From Heliopora coerulea (lineage: Eukaryota; Cnidaria; Anthozoa; Scleralcyonacea; Helioporidae), in the NCBI GenBank assembly GCA_030142905.1, contig JASJOG010000029.1, forward strand, positions 2,352,001 to 2,416,000: DNA of 64,000 nucleotides. The letters are read 5' to 3'. Position numbers and translations under genes: made by a program. Positions 33,120 to 42,446 of this stretch are shown here, one piece after another. The notes under the pieces were generated by a model that was not told the DNA's origin, made no database searches, and saw only the letters and a program-made list of their open reading frames with translations. The stretch's first letter is position 1; every line of letters starts with the position of its first letter.

Positions 33120-35032
33120 TGGAATAGATTAGAATGCAACTGACAGCTCTGACTCAACATGTATGCCTGCATGCAAACTGAACTATGCAATTGCCCGTCC
33201 GTCTGATATTAATGAAGTAGTGTAGAAGTTAAATTGAATGGTAATATTTGTATTAAATTGAATGAAATAAAAACGTTCAGATAGTAATACGGTCATATAG
33301 CTCAAAATCCCTTATGATTACTGGTATGTATTTAGTTTACGTATTGTCGCTAGGGTTCGGGAAACACGTGCTTGTGTGTCCAATTAATTTCGTTCAGTTT
33401 TTGAAAGGATACAATATTCTAGCAAATTACGTTGGATATCCCTTAATCAAAATGACTTAACTGAGCCCCAAGTTTTTTCGTATTTAGAGCTTCAAGGCGA
33501 CATTGATGAGTAAGAGGTGTTGAGAGTAGTATGATAAACTGAAGATTATATATTGTAGAATGGCAGGTGGTCTAAACGTAGCGTAAGAAAATGTTTGGTA
33601 GTGTTTGCAGTCCATGATCTAAAACATCTTAAGAAACAAGAAGACACATGCGCTAATAACGAGAGAAAGCGAGCCCGTGTGTGTGTGTGTGTGTGTGTGT
33701 GTAAATGTGTTGGCTGTTTCGCGTTCCTCCAACCATTGAAATGATGAAGTGGTCCTATTTCGGACTTTCAATGAAAAAATCCGAATATTGGTTATGAAAG
33801 GCTCCTATTTCAATCACTAAACTCCCCATATCAGCTATGTAGGGGCCCTACACCAGTGTCCAAACTCTTCTTCGACTCCCTAGTATCAGTTGTGGGTGGT
33901 GGATTACTATTTGATTGCCTGCGTGCTGTGCAGTTCCAGTATGAAGAGCCCTTGTTTCAGTTACTATAGTACACTATATCAGAGATCAAACTTTCTGATA
34001 TCAAAATCCCTTTCAAAATTAAAAAAGGCTCCTACTTCATGGACCAAAATCCCCATATCTCTTAAGAAGGGCCTCTACTTCAATGATCAAAGTTCACGTA
34101 TATCAGTCCTAAAGACAAGGCCGCGCCGACTGGATGAGATGGTGGTGCAACAGTGTAGAATTGCAATATTCTATATTAATATCCCGAAGTTTGAAACTAA
34201 AAATTGTAAGGACTGTTTTAGTAGATTTGTTGTGGGCAACTGGGCCAGTCCACGTACATTTAGCTTTGTGAAGAAACGCATCTAGGTAGGGGTCCAAGAC
34301 CTTAATATTCCACCCACCCTCTCCCCTCCACCACAATGATCAAACCTTTGGCAAGACACTGAAACGAGTATGTTTCAAATACTAATGATATATGTTGCGA
34401 AGAAATCTAACTTAACCAATACGTGTCGCTAGGTTTGCTCTTGCACTCGATAGTTTAAGTGCTCATGTGTTTGTTCTTCCCCCTTTTTTGTCTTTTCGTA
34501 TCTTTACATTCTAATATTTTATTATTCTGCTTTAGAGCTTTGGGTATAATTTTTTCCTCATATGTATATATAGGTAAAGAGTTTTATCATTTCTATCGAA
34601 TATTCCCAGTCAAGACCATGCTCGCAATCTACGACACGTTAGCAATTTTTTGTTCTAGTTCTGATTGTCTCCTGTCAATATAATTTTCCATTTAAAAGTT
34701 TTAGCTTGACTCTAGTCGAAGAAGAAATACCAAAGCCAGGAGGAATACTCTAATTTAAAGCGATAAACACGATAAAGGTTTTAAAATATTTAATAGATCT
34801 AACTTTCCGTTGTTTGAAAGCTTCAATCCTTCCATTACGGTTCCTGCCTGATTCCTGCCTTGACTCCCTTGTTTACTTTCTAGCACCTTTCATTGCAGTC
34901 CTTTAATTGAATCGAATAACCCACAAGATCTATATCTAAAGCAATTATGTCTATAATCTTACTGTTCAAGAGAGGCATTTCCACAGAATTTCCTTTATTC
35001 TTAAGTTTTGAATTAGGTTGAAACGTTTTACG
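33120..35032. other. Non-coding downstream flank of P450-B
   Basis: Collinear with 1881-2800 and 5445-7170 minus their insertions. It includes a B-specific segment (about 33600-33790) with a GT microsatellite. The unfilled ISL2EU site is near 34278-34286 and the unfilled piggyBac TTAA is at 34903-34906. No conserved reading frame. Confidence 0.6.
33677..33702. repeat. Microsatellite (GT)n
   Basis: Thirteen GT units in copy-B-specific sequence. Confidence 0.95.
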
Positions 35033-36508
35033 TTATTGTACTCGCTTTGTTGCGATCAGTTTGTAAGGTAATGGAAAGCGTACCGCACTTGTCTCGCCAT
35101 CAAAGGTCGGTTTTGGCTCTTCATCTGTTGTTTTGAAACGAAACTGGTGTAAAAGCCTCGCGACAATGACGAATACTTGTATTTTTGCCAAAGCTTGACC
35201 AACACAAGCCCGACGACCTGCACCAAATGGAAGAAAACTCTGAAAGGCGTTCCATCCAACGAACTTTCCATCTGAATTGATAAATCGTTCAGGCTTGAAC
35301 AAGCTCGGCTCTTTCCATTCATCAGGATCGTAATGGATCCTCCAGTAGTTGAAAAGCACCATGGTGTTCTCAGGTACATGATAACCAGCAATGACTGAAT
35401 CCCTGATTGACTTGTGTGGCCCAGAAAATGGTGCAAATGTCGAGTGGCGCATCACCTCGCAGATGGTCGCTTGAAGGAAAGGTAGCTTTTCAGAATCGTG
35501 GAAACATGGAAACCGATCTCTTCCGACGACTAGATCGAGCTCCTGGTGTATCTTATCTTGGACTTCTTCGTGCCGGATCATGTAAAGTAGTAACCATGTA
35601 ATAATGGAAGAGCTTGTATCACTGGAGCCAATGAACATGTCTACCAGTATAAACCTTAAGTCGTCAATGGTGCCCAATCCTTTGTTTCGGTTTTTATCCT
35701 TCTCATTCTCGTACGACTGAATGAGGGCGTCAGTGATGTCTCGAACTGTGCCTTCAGTGTACGTCTCAAAGTGATCATTGAGCTTGGACCAGAAAACGTC
35801 TTTAATGATGGATTTGGCCAGCGCAAAACGCTTCATGTATTCGGTCGGTAAATATTTGAGAAATGGGAGAATTTGATAATAACTGCCCTGACGGTTGAGG
35901 TAGAGCATATTTTTATTGAAAGTGTAAAGTTTTTCTAAAACTGGATCCCCGAACTCGTATCTTTCAGAGAAAAGCCAGTCGAGGATTATGCTGATCATCG
36001 TCATCATGACATATTTTTTCGGAAAAAACGGTTGATTTATTCCTTCTATTTCTTCTAATAACCAACGGACTTCCCTGTTTACTCTGTCTTCGGCTGTGCG
36101 TTTTCCTTCACCGAAAATGTGTAAAGCTGAAATGACCAGTTTACGACGAAATGGAAGAAAAGGTCCATAGTCTCCGACCAGGAGGTCTTTACTTTCGAGC
36201 AGGTCGTACGCTGGGAAGAACTGAGGACGACCTGCGAAATCATCTTTTTTCGTCACCAGTGCCTCTTGCGCCAACTTCCCGTTGTTCACAATCACGATAT
36301 CTCCGACTGGAGTAACCACTGTATATGTTTCCCCGTACTGTTTGCGAAGCTTCTCCATTGAAAAAGGTGGATCTGATCCTAACTGGTAAATGTTGCCAAC
36401 GAAAGGAAGAGGAAAAGGACCTGGTGGCATTTTTCTACGTTTTATGTAAGTGACCGCTGACCAGAGGATCGAAGTGATCACTGACAATAGAATAACTTCG
36501 ACTAGCAT
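35033..36508 (-). CDS. Cytochrome P450 B, CYP2-clan-like, microsomal (single exon)
   Basis: 491 codons, no intron, same architecture as P450-A: N-terminal anchor, PPGP hinge (28-31), ExxR (351-354), PERF (406-409) and heme loop FGAGRRACVG with Cys435. The I-helix reads GSSDTS (294-299), with the canonical Thr298 after D297 where P450-A has Ser. By eye about 44 of 491 residues differ from P450-A, in blocks: ten between 100 and 117 (B-C loop, SRS1), seven between 289 and 302 (I-helix, SRS4), ten between 353 and 395 (SRS5 region), two at 473-475 (SRS6). Long stretches between are identical. A TTCTAG acceptor-like tract also precedes this ATG by three bases. It lies 15.5 kb from the terpene cyclase, on the opposite strand. 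Role in terpene oxidation is inferred; the substrate is unknown. Confidence 0.95.
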   Translation of the reverse strand: MLVEVILLSVITSILWSAVTYIKRRKMPPGPFPLPFVGNIYQLGSDPPFSMEKLRKQYGETYTVVTPVGDIVIVNNGKLAQEALVTKKDDFAGRPQFFPAYDLLESKDLLVGDYGPFLPFRRKLVISALHIFGEGKRTAEDRVNREVRWLLEEIEGINQPFFPKKYVMMTMISIILDWLFSERYEFGDPVLEKLYTFNKNMLYLNRQGSYYQILPFLKYLPTEYMKRFALAKSIIKDVFWSKLNDHFETYTEGTVRDITDALIQSYENEKDKNRNKGLGTIDDLRFILVDMFIGSSDTSSSIITWLLLYMIRHEEVQDKIHQELDLVVGRDRFPCFHDSEKLPFLQATICEVMRHSTFAPFSGPHKSIRDSVIAGYHVPENTMVLFNYWRIHYDPDEWKEPSLFKPERFINSDGKFVGWNAFQSFLPFGAGRRACVGQALAKIQVFVIVARLLHQFRFKTTDEEPKPTFDGETSAVRFPLPYKLIATKRVQ

Positions 36509-36840
36509 GGCCTAGAACATCGGAATGAAAATTTATTTTCAAAACGTACCGCTTGAGAGGTGGTACACTGACGGTGTTCAAAGTATCATTGACACACTTA
36601 AGGGAAAATTGAATTTGTTTGTAGATTACATTCACGTCCGGCTATTCTTTTGTCCATTCGTGCCCGCGTCTGTTTTTGAGCTTGACCTTGGCATTTTCCT
36701 TGAGAGTTTATGTCGGAGTGTTTTGATTATAGTGGGATGTTTTGATAACATTTGGATTTTTATTTAATTATATTGGAATATTTTGATCATTCTAGGATGT
36801 GTAGACAATGCATGATTATTTTTACTATATTGGAGTGTTT
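36509..36840 (-). promoter_or_regulatory. Conserved 5' flank of P450-B (putative UTR/intron/promoter)
   Basis: Collinear with the flank of P450-A. It keeps the pyrimidine tract and AG before the ATG and the TGTTTTGATTATAGTGGGAT region. No core promoter element can be fixed by eye. Confidence 0.4.
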
Positions 36841-37039
36841 TGAACAGTCGAAGGTGTTTTGATAGACAGTTTTAACTGCATTGAGTCTTTTCCTTCTATA
36901 AGATATCGTATTTGACGGTGTAAAAGATTGGATAACGTCGTTCCTTAACTTTTTTAACTTTCTTGACGTATTTTCATTCATGTGTTGATATGAAACAAAC
37001 ATTCATCTTCGCAATGAACCTACGCTGCGGAAGTCAACG

Positions 37040-37125
37040 GAAAAGTTAACTCGAGCGGGATTTGAACTCGCACCATGAGGATACCGGTGTGACGCCCTAC
37101 CTGTTGAGCTATCGAGTCCCCAAAG
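37040..37125 (-). mobile_element. tRNA-derived SINE piece at the LINE 5' side
   Basis: The minus strand reads GGGGACTCGATAGCTCAACAGG (a good A box in TAGCTCAACAGG) and then GAGTTCAAATCCCGCTCGAG (B box). Acceptor-stem pairing is poor, so it is a SINE head and not a functional tRNA. Same family as 42275-42375. Confidence 0.65.
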
Positions 37126-37344
37126 ACCGGAGGTGAGTTTTATCCAATTTAATTGCACGAGATATTCTCGCGACAACTTAACGCTATCCATGAGGACGGA
37201 TATACAGTGCTTCAATTCTATTTCAGAATCATCCTCAGGGTATTATGAAACGAAAACTTCACAATTAATCTACACTGCCATTGGCATTCTTCATAACGAC
37301 TCTGAAGCACACAACAAGACAGGCATCGACGAAGTTCTGTAAAG

Positions 37345-39195
37345 ATGGCGGATGGGAGTCCAAATATTTGTACAACAAACGAAGCAAATTGTGCTCTTAG
37401 TGAGACATTGTTTGATAAAGCAAGCGAGTGCTTAACAGCAAAGTGTCCTAACCTTGTCTTTGACGGAATGATATATCGCTGGAAAGGAAATTTATCGGAA
37501 TTAAAGTCCTATTTCGAAATCGATCTGAAACTACATGGCACATGGAGCTCGCCTGGGGGCGAAGCAAAAGTATTTAAGTCATGTGAAGACTTGAGTGTGA
37601 AATGGCATGGTCGAAAATCTAAAAAGATTGTTATAGTGAAGGACAACGATGAAGGACAGCTGTCGAAGTTATTTCGGGAACATGCCCACAACATCTTGTT
37701 GGATTGTCACGATAAATGCAGCGATAAGCAAGAGCTGGCGAAGGATATGCAGATATCGTTAAATAACACAAGTGATAAAACCGATGCTTGTGTTAAAACA
37801 GTTAACGATAGACTTACAGAACTACATTTGAGGATACAGAATATTGAAGAGAAGTTGATGTGTAAAGTGAATCTCGTTATGGATGAGCTCTATGAATTAA
37901 AAAGCCGAACTATAAATTCTATTTATGAGCAACGAATAGATATGCTAGAAGAAAGAAATCGTAAACTCGAGAAAGAAAATGAGACACTGAATGATAAATT
38001 TATGGCTAGTTCATGTATAATTTCTGACTTAAATACCAAAATCAAAGATCTCGAGACCGATAAAATGAGCCTAGTGGCATCAATTAAACTAATACAAATT
38101 CATGATGATTATTATGTAGAGTCATGTACAAGCAACAAGACAACACAAATAGGTGACGATCCTGGATCAAGTAAACCGGACTTGTGCACAATTAATAATG
38201 AAAATAATAATAGACAATGTAGTCTAAAGCGTAAATATAAACCGAAGAAGTATCAAACAGAAGAATCATCTATGGATCAAACTATCAATAGCAGGTCGAT
38301 GCCACCAGAAGGTGATGTATTGACAGTAAACAATCGTTTCTCGATATTGAGTGATATAGACAACCAAGAGGACTTATTAGTTGTTAACCAAGCGAGACCC
38401 TCTGGGAATGAGGATGATCAAATTCAAGATAGTCGTGTCCAAACCGATAACAATGAAGATAAACAAATGAAAGATAATAGTTCCCATGGAAGTGGTGCAA
38501 CTGCTGGTGGTCGGTTTGTTGATAATACAAGTGAACAAGTGTCACCCGACACCTTCAGGAGAAAGTCCAGATCAATAGAGAAGCCTTGTGTCGTTGTGGT
38601 AGGTGATTCAATGATTAAGCATGTGGATCCAAAGAAACTGTCTAAGAAGAAGGTATATAAATACACCTATCCAGGAGAGACAGCTGAAAGTATTTCAACT
38701 AAAGTGTCCACTCTCAACCCTCAGATTCACCCATCACACGTAATTATTCATGTTGGAACTAACAACATTCCAATAGATTCTCCAGAAGAGTGTGCCCAGG
38801 AAATTGGGAACCTTGCTGCAAACGTGAAGCAGAAATTTCCCCACGCGGAGATTGCTTTATCGGGCATAATTCAAAGGCAAGACATGCAAGTAGCAGGTAA
38901 AATTGAAGAAGTTAACAAAATCCTGAAGCAGAAATGCTTGAGTGACGGTATGTCTTTTATTGATAATTCTAGTATTGATAATACATGCCTTAACGGCAGT
39001 AATATTCATCTGAATGCAAAGGGAACAGCCTTTTTAGCTACAAAGTTTATTAAATTCTTAAGAGGTAATCAACACTGGATGTCAAGTTCTCGAAATGAGG
39101 ATTTTCACATGTCAACATTACATCAATTAGGGAACCTACTGAGGATGATAACTACCTCTCCGGTGCACAAGCACAGGAAAAGAAAGCAAGTGTAG
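37345..39195 (+). CDS. LINE ORF1 protein: coiled coil + SGNH esterase-like domain (intact)
   Basis: 616 codons from ATG 37345. The N-terminal about 100 residues (VFDGMIYRWKGNLSELKSYF) form a conserved module also seen, degraded, in the minus-strand LINE. Then comes a heptad-rich region (about 140-250; ERNRKLEKENETLNDKF) predicted as a coiled coil for trimerisation, a long polar linker with Asn/Asp/Gln runs, and a C-terminal SGNH hydrolase domain: VVVVGDSMIKHVD (Ser nucleophile), IIHVGTNNIP and NIHLNAKG with the catalytic His. Esterase-type ORF1 is characteristic of CR1-clade LINEs; it coats LINE RNA in the cytoplasmic particle. There is no lesion, so the copy may be young. The 3' end overlaps the open ORF2 frame by about 95 nt. 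Confidence 0.93.
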   Translation: MADGSPNICTTNEANCALSETLFDKASECLTAKCPNLVFDGMIYRWKGNLSELKSYFEIDLKLHGTWSSPGGEAKVFKSCEDLSVKWHGRKSKKIVIVKDNDEGQLSKLFREHAHNILLDCHDKCSDKQELAKDMQISLNNTSDKTDACVKTVNDRLTELHLRIQNIEEKLMCKVNLVMDELYELKSRTINSIYEQRIDMLEERNRKLEKENETLNDKFMASSCIISDLNTKIKDLETDKMSLVASIKLIQIHDDYYVESCTSNKTTQIGDDPGSSKPDLCTINNENNNRQCSLKRKYKPKKYQTEESSMDQTINSRSMPPEGDVLTVNNRFSILSDIDNQEDLLVVNQARPSGNEDDQIQDSRVQTDNNEDKQMKDNSSHGSGATAGGRFVDNTSEQVSPDTFRRKSRSIEKPCVVVVGDSMIKHVDPKKLSKKKVYKYTYPGETAESISTKVSTLNPQIHPSHVIIHVGTNNIPIDSPEECAQEIGNLAANVKQKFPHAEIALSGIIQRQDMQVAGKIEEVNKILKQKCLSDGMSFIDNSSIDNTCLNGSNIHLNAKGTAFLATKFIKFLRGNQHWMSSSRNEDFHMSTLHQLGNLLRMITTSPVHKHRKRKQV

Positions 39196-39359
39196 ATTCG
39201 TATCATAATTTATTAACTACTAAAGATGAAAATATTTTATTAGGGAGTGAATTCCATCATGAAAGCTTACCCGTGGGCAGCAGTCCAATTATAAATCAAG
39301 GTGCCTTTTTAAATTCAATTGATGAGATTTCTAGTGTTAAGGCTATTAAAGGTTTCAAA

Positions 39360-42218
39360 ATGGCAGCGTTAAACATCACAAGTTTGATCAAGCATTTCGA
39401 TGAGCTAACTGCAATGATGTCTAATCAACCCTTTGACATCCTTGCAGTTAACGAAACACGACTTAGTGATGATATTCCAAATTATGAGATTTCTCTACCT
39501 GGTTATAATACTGTGCGTAAAGATCGAAATAGACATGGTGGTGGGGTTTTGATGTATATTAAAGACATTTGGAATTATTCAATTAAAAATTTTGGTAGCG
39601 ATCTTGAAATTCTAACTATTGAAATAATTGGAAAATTTATTAAACCCTTTTGTGTTACAACATGGTATAGACCTCCTGGTAGCGATAGTAATAGTTTGGA
39701 GCAATTCGAGGAGTACCTTGCCAAACTTGATATATTGGATAATAATGAATCGATAATCTTAGGTGACTTTAACTGCAACTTATTGGATGAACACTCGACA
39801 TCACATATTTCTAAACTGACTGCTTTATATGATGAGTATCAATACAAACAATTAATTAAAGAGCCCACACGTATTACAAGTGACACACAGTCTCTAATTG
39901 ATCACATAATTACTACCGTCCCACATCGTATTCGGGAAAGTGGCGTCTGCACTTTATCAATTAGTGATCATAATTTAGTCTATGCTGTTCGACGCTTGAT
40001 TGCTCCCAAAGAAAAACCCAGGATAATAGAGGTCCGTAATTATAGAAATTTTAATGCTAATCAATTTATAAATGACCTTAGTAAAGTGCCCTGGGACATG
40101 ATAGAACTTTCTGATGATCCCAATGAAATGTGGCTTGTGTGGAAAACTTTGTTTATTAAGATTTTGGATATTCATGCTCCTCTTAAAACTAAACGTGTAA
40201 GAAACTTAGAAGCTCCATGGTTAACTTCTGACCTAAAAGCACTAATGTTTCGTAGAGATCAATTAAAAAGACGTGCAGCCAAAAATCGGTCCCAAATAAG
40301 TTGGCACTTATATCAGTCCGCTAGAAATGAAGTGAATAATAAAATCAAGATCGCGAAATCTAATTATTTCACTAGTAATTTAGAAGCGAATAAAAGTGAT
40401 ATTAAAAAGACTTGGAAGCTACTTAACAGTCTATTAAAAAAGCCCACAAAATCAACAAATGTCAATTTGCTGAAGGTAGACGGCAATATTATTACTGATT
40501 GTATAACTATTGCAGAAAATTTTAACAATCATTTTGTTGATATTGGCCCAAAACTAGCCGATCAGATTCCGCATATCACATGTGATTCCACGGATTGTTT
40601 ACAACTAACGAGCAATATTTTCAAGTTTAAACATATTAGTCCAGGTTATGTAGCAAATCTAATTCACAAAATGCCGTCAAATAAAGCAACAGGTCTGGAT
40701 AAAATTCCATGCCAAATATTGAAAACTTCTGTGACTATTATTTCAGAACCATTATCCAAAATTTTCAACAAGTCTATTTCCTCGGGAATTTTTGTTGATG
40801 ACTGGAAAAAAGCTAAAGTTACGCCAATTTATAAAGAAGGCGATAAATGTGACCTGAATAATTACAGACCTATTTCAGTTTTGTCCGTGGTCTCCAAAAT
40901 TTTTGAGAAGATTGTTTTTTCACAGTTTTACAGTTATCTTAATACAAACAATCTTTTGACAGTTCATCAATCAGGTTTTCGCCCATTTCATTCCACGTTA
41001 ACTGCCTTGCTCAAGGATACTATGTACTGGCTAAACAACATGGATAATGGTAAAATTAATATCGCAGTGTTTGTAGATTTAAAAAAAGCTTTTGACACTG
41101 TCGATCACCACATTTTATTGGGTAAACTGAAATTTTACGGTGTTTTCGAAAATGAACTTAACTGGTTTCAATCCTATCTTCATAACAGGACCCAGCAAAG
41201 TTTTGTCAATGGAGCAGTTTCTACAACACGAACATTAAAATGTGGTGTTCCCCAAGGCTCTATTTTGGGCCCATTATTATTATTTCTAATCTTCATAAAC
41301 GACTTGCCCGGGTGCCTATCATTTACTCTCCCTAGTATGTATGCTGACGATACCAGTCTTACATCAGGAGACACTGATGTTAGGTATCTTGAAAGCAAAT
41401 TCAATGCTGACCTAGCAAATCTTAATGACTGGTTGACAGCTAATCGTCTTAGCCTAAACAGTATTAAGAGTGAATATATGATTATCGGCTCGGCTAAAAG
41501 AATTGCTAAATTAGAATCTGATCCCAATCTTTTCTTGGGTCAAGTTACTTTAAAGAGAGTAAGATACAAAAAGATCCTCGGGGTAATTGTTGATGAAAAT
41601 CTGAAATGGCATGAACATGTTGAAAATGTATGTAAAAAAGTTAAAAAGGGTCTAGGAATCTTGAGAAGAATACGCGATTATGTGCTACGTGACTCCCTTA
41701 TTAAGATTTACAATGCCATTGTGCAGCCCCATTTTGATTATTACTCATCATTATGGGACACATGTGGTAAGGGCCTTAAAGACAAACTTCAAAAATTACA
41801 AAACAGAGCGAGCCGGATAATTACCCGCTCAGGCTATGAGATCAGATCCGAGGACACGTTAGCGCAATTAGGATGGCAAAAACTTGAAGATCGTTGGTTG
41901 GCAAACAAAGCCACCCTAATGTATAAAATAACTCACAATTTGGCTCCTTCGTATCTCTCAGAAAAATTCTCAACAAGAGATACAGTACATGACTACAACA
42001 CTAGAGGTAATTTGATTAATCTTTCTATCCCCAAACCTAACACCAATTTCCTTAAGTCCAGTCTAGTCTACGGGGGAGCAATATGCTGGAATTCGCTCCC
42101 TGAAGATCTTAAGTCTAGTTCTAATATAGATGTCTTTAAGAAAAATATTAAGTCAAAATGTGTAAATTTTTACTTTTTAAACCTCACGGCTCTCCAGAAG
42201 AGCATTTTTTTTGGATAA
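39360..42218 (+). CDS. LINE ORF2: endonuclease + reverse transcriptase (intact)
   Basis: The frame is open from 39101 to 42218. The first ATG is at 39360 in good context (AAAATGG), just before the endonuclease starts (ALNITSLIKHFDEL); 39273 has only a GTG. EEP endonuclease landmarks: VNETRL, RKDRNRHGGGV, WYRPPGS, GDFNCNL, LIDHIIT and SISDHNLVYA. The RT has NNYRPISVLSVVSKIFEK, KKAFDTVDHH, GVPQGSILGPLL and YADDTSLTSG, then a thumb and a C-terminal region ending FFG. All catalytic motifs are present and no stop or frameshift occurs over more than 2.8 kb, so the copy could be competent. The enzyme nicks target DNA and reverse-transcribes the LINE RNA there. The ORF1-ORF2 overlap without an ATG suggests reinitiation or frameshifting for expression. 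Confidence 0.94.
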   Translation: MAALNITSLIKHFDELTAMMSNQPFDILAVNETRLSDDIPNYEISLPGYNTVRKDRNRHGGGVLMYIKDIWNYSIKNFGSDLEILTIEIIGKFIKPFCVTTWYRPPGSDSNSLEQFEEYLAKLDILDNNESIILGDFNCNLLDEHSTSHISKLTALYDEYQYKQLIKEPTRITSDTQSLIDHIITTVPHRIRESGVCTLSISDHNLVYAVRRLIAPKEKPRIIEVRNYRNFNANQFINDLSKVPWDMIELSDDPNEMWLVWKTLFIKILDIHAPLKTKRVRNLEAPWLTSDLKALMFRRDQLKRRAAKNRSQISWHLYQSARNEVNNKIKIAKSNYFTSNLEANKSDIKKTWKLLNSLLKKPTKSTNVNLLKVDGNIITDCITIAENFNNHFVDIGPKLADQIPHITCDSTDCLQLTSNIFKFKHISPGYVANLIHKMPSNKATGLDKIPCQILKTSVTIISEPLSKIFNKSISSGIFVDDWKKAKVTPIYKEGDKCDLNNYRPISVLSVVSKIFEKIVFSQFYSYLNTNNLLTVHQSGFRPFHSTLTALLKDTMYWLNNMDNGKINIAVFVDLKKAFDTVDHHILLGKLKFYGVFENELNWFQSYLHNRTQQSFVNGAVSTTRTLKCGVPQGSILGPLLLFLIFINDLPGCLSFTLPSMYADDTSLTSGDTDVRYLESKFNADLANLNDWLTANRLSLNSIKSEYMIIGSAKRIAKLESDPNLFLGQVTLKRVRYKKILGVIVDENLKWHEHVENVCKKVKKGLGILRRIRDYVLRDSLIKIYNAIVQPHFDYYSSLWDTCGKGLKDKLQKLQNRASRIITRSGYEIRSEDTLAQLGWQKLEDRWLANKATLMYKITHNLAPSYLSEKFSTRDTVHDYNTRGNLINLSIPKPNTNFLKSSLVYGGAICWNSLPEDLKSSSNIDVFKKNIKSKCVNFYFLNLTALQKSIFFG

Positions 42219-42274
42219 TGAGTGAGATGTTCCGTGATTAAATAAAGTTCGTAGTAGTAGTAGTACTGCCGAAG

Positions 42275-42375
42275 GCAACTGAAAAGTTGACTCTAGCGGA
42301 ATTTCAACTCGCACCTTCGGGATACCGGTCAGCCGCTCTACCTGTTGAGTTGAGAATCCCGCTCCAGACAACTTT
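42275..42375 (-). mobile_element. tRNA-derived SINE piece at the LINE 3' side
   Basis: The minus strand carries GGGATTCTCAACTCAACAGG, GTAGAGCGGCTGACCGGTAT and GGTGCGAGTTGAAATTCC: A-box and B-box remnants of the family at 37040. It follows the LINE's (GTA)n tail directly. Confidence 0.6.
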
Positions 42376-42446
42376 TCAGTTCACTTTGGCAGTGTAGGTT
42401 AATAGTGATTGTTTCGTTTCATAATACTCTGAGGATGATTTTGGAA

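Larger units (their letters stand above)
37009..42440 (+). mobile_element. Full-length CR1-group LINE with both ORFs open, flanked by tRNA-like SINE sequence
   Basis: Inserted in copy B only. In copy A (12470-12492) the site is uninterrupted. The flanks GAAACAAACATTCATCT (about 36991-37007) and GAAAACATTTATCT (about 42447-42460) look like a diverged target duplication. It contains ORF1 (37345-39195), ORF2 (open 39101-42218), a 3' UTR with AATAAA at 42241 and a (GTA)n tail (42250-42266). tRNA-like sequences lie at both edges, so the block may be a LINE plus SINE insertions, not one element. Confidence 0.88.

Noticed and set aside
37040..37125. Functional tRNA gene
   Set aside because: A and B boxes are good, but acceptor and anticodon arms do not pair cleanly, and a relative lies at 42275; it is a SINE head.
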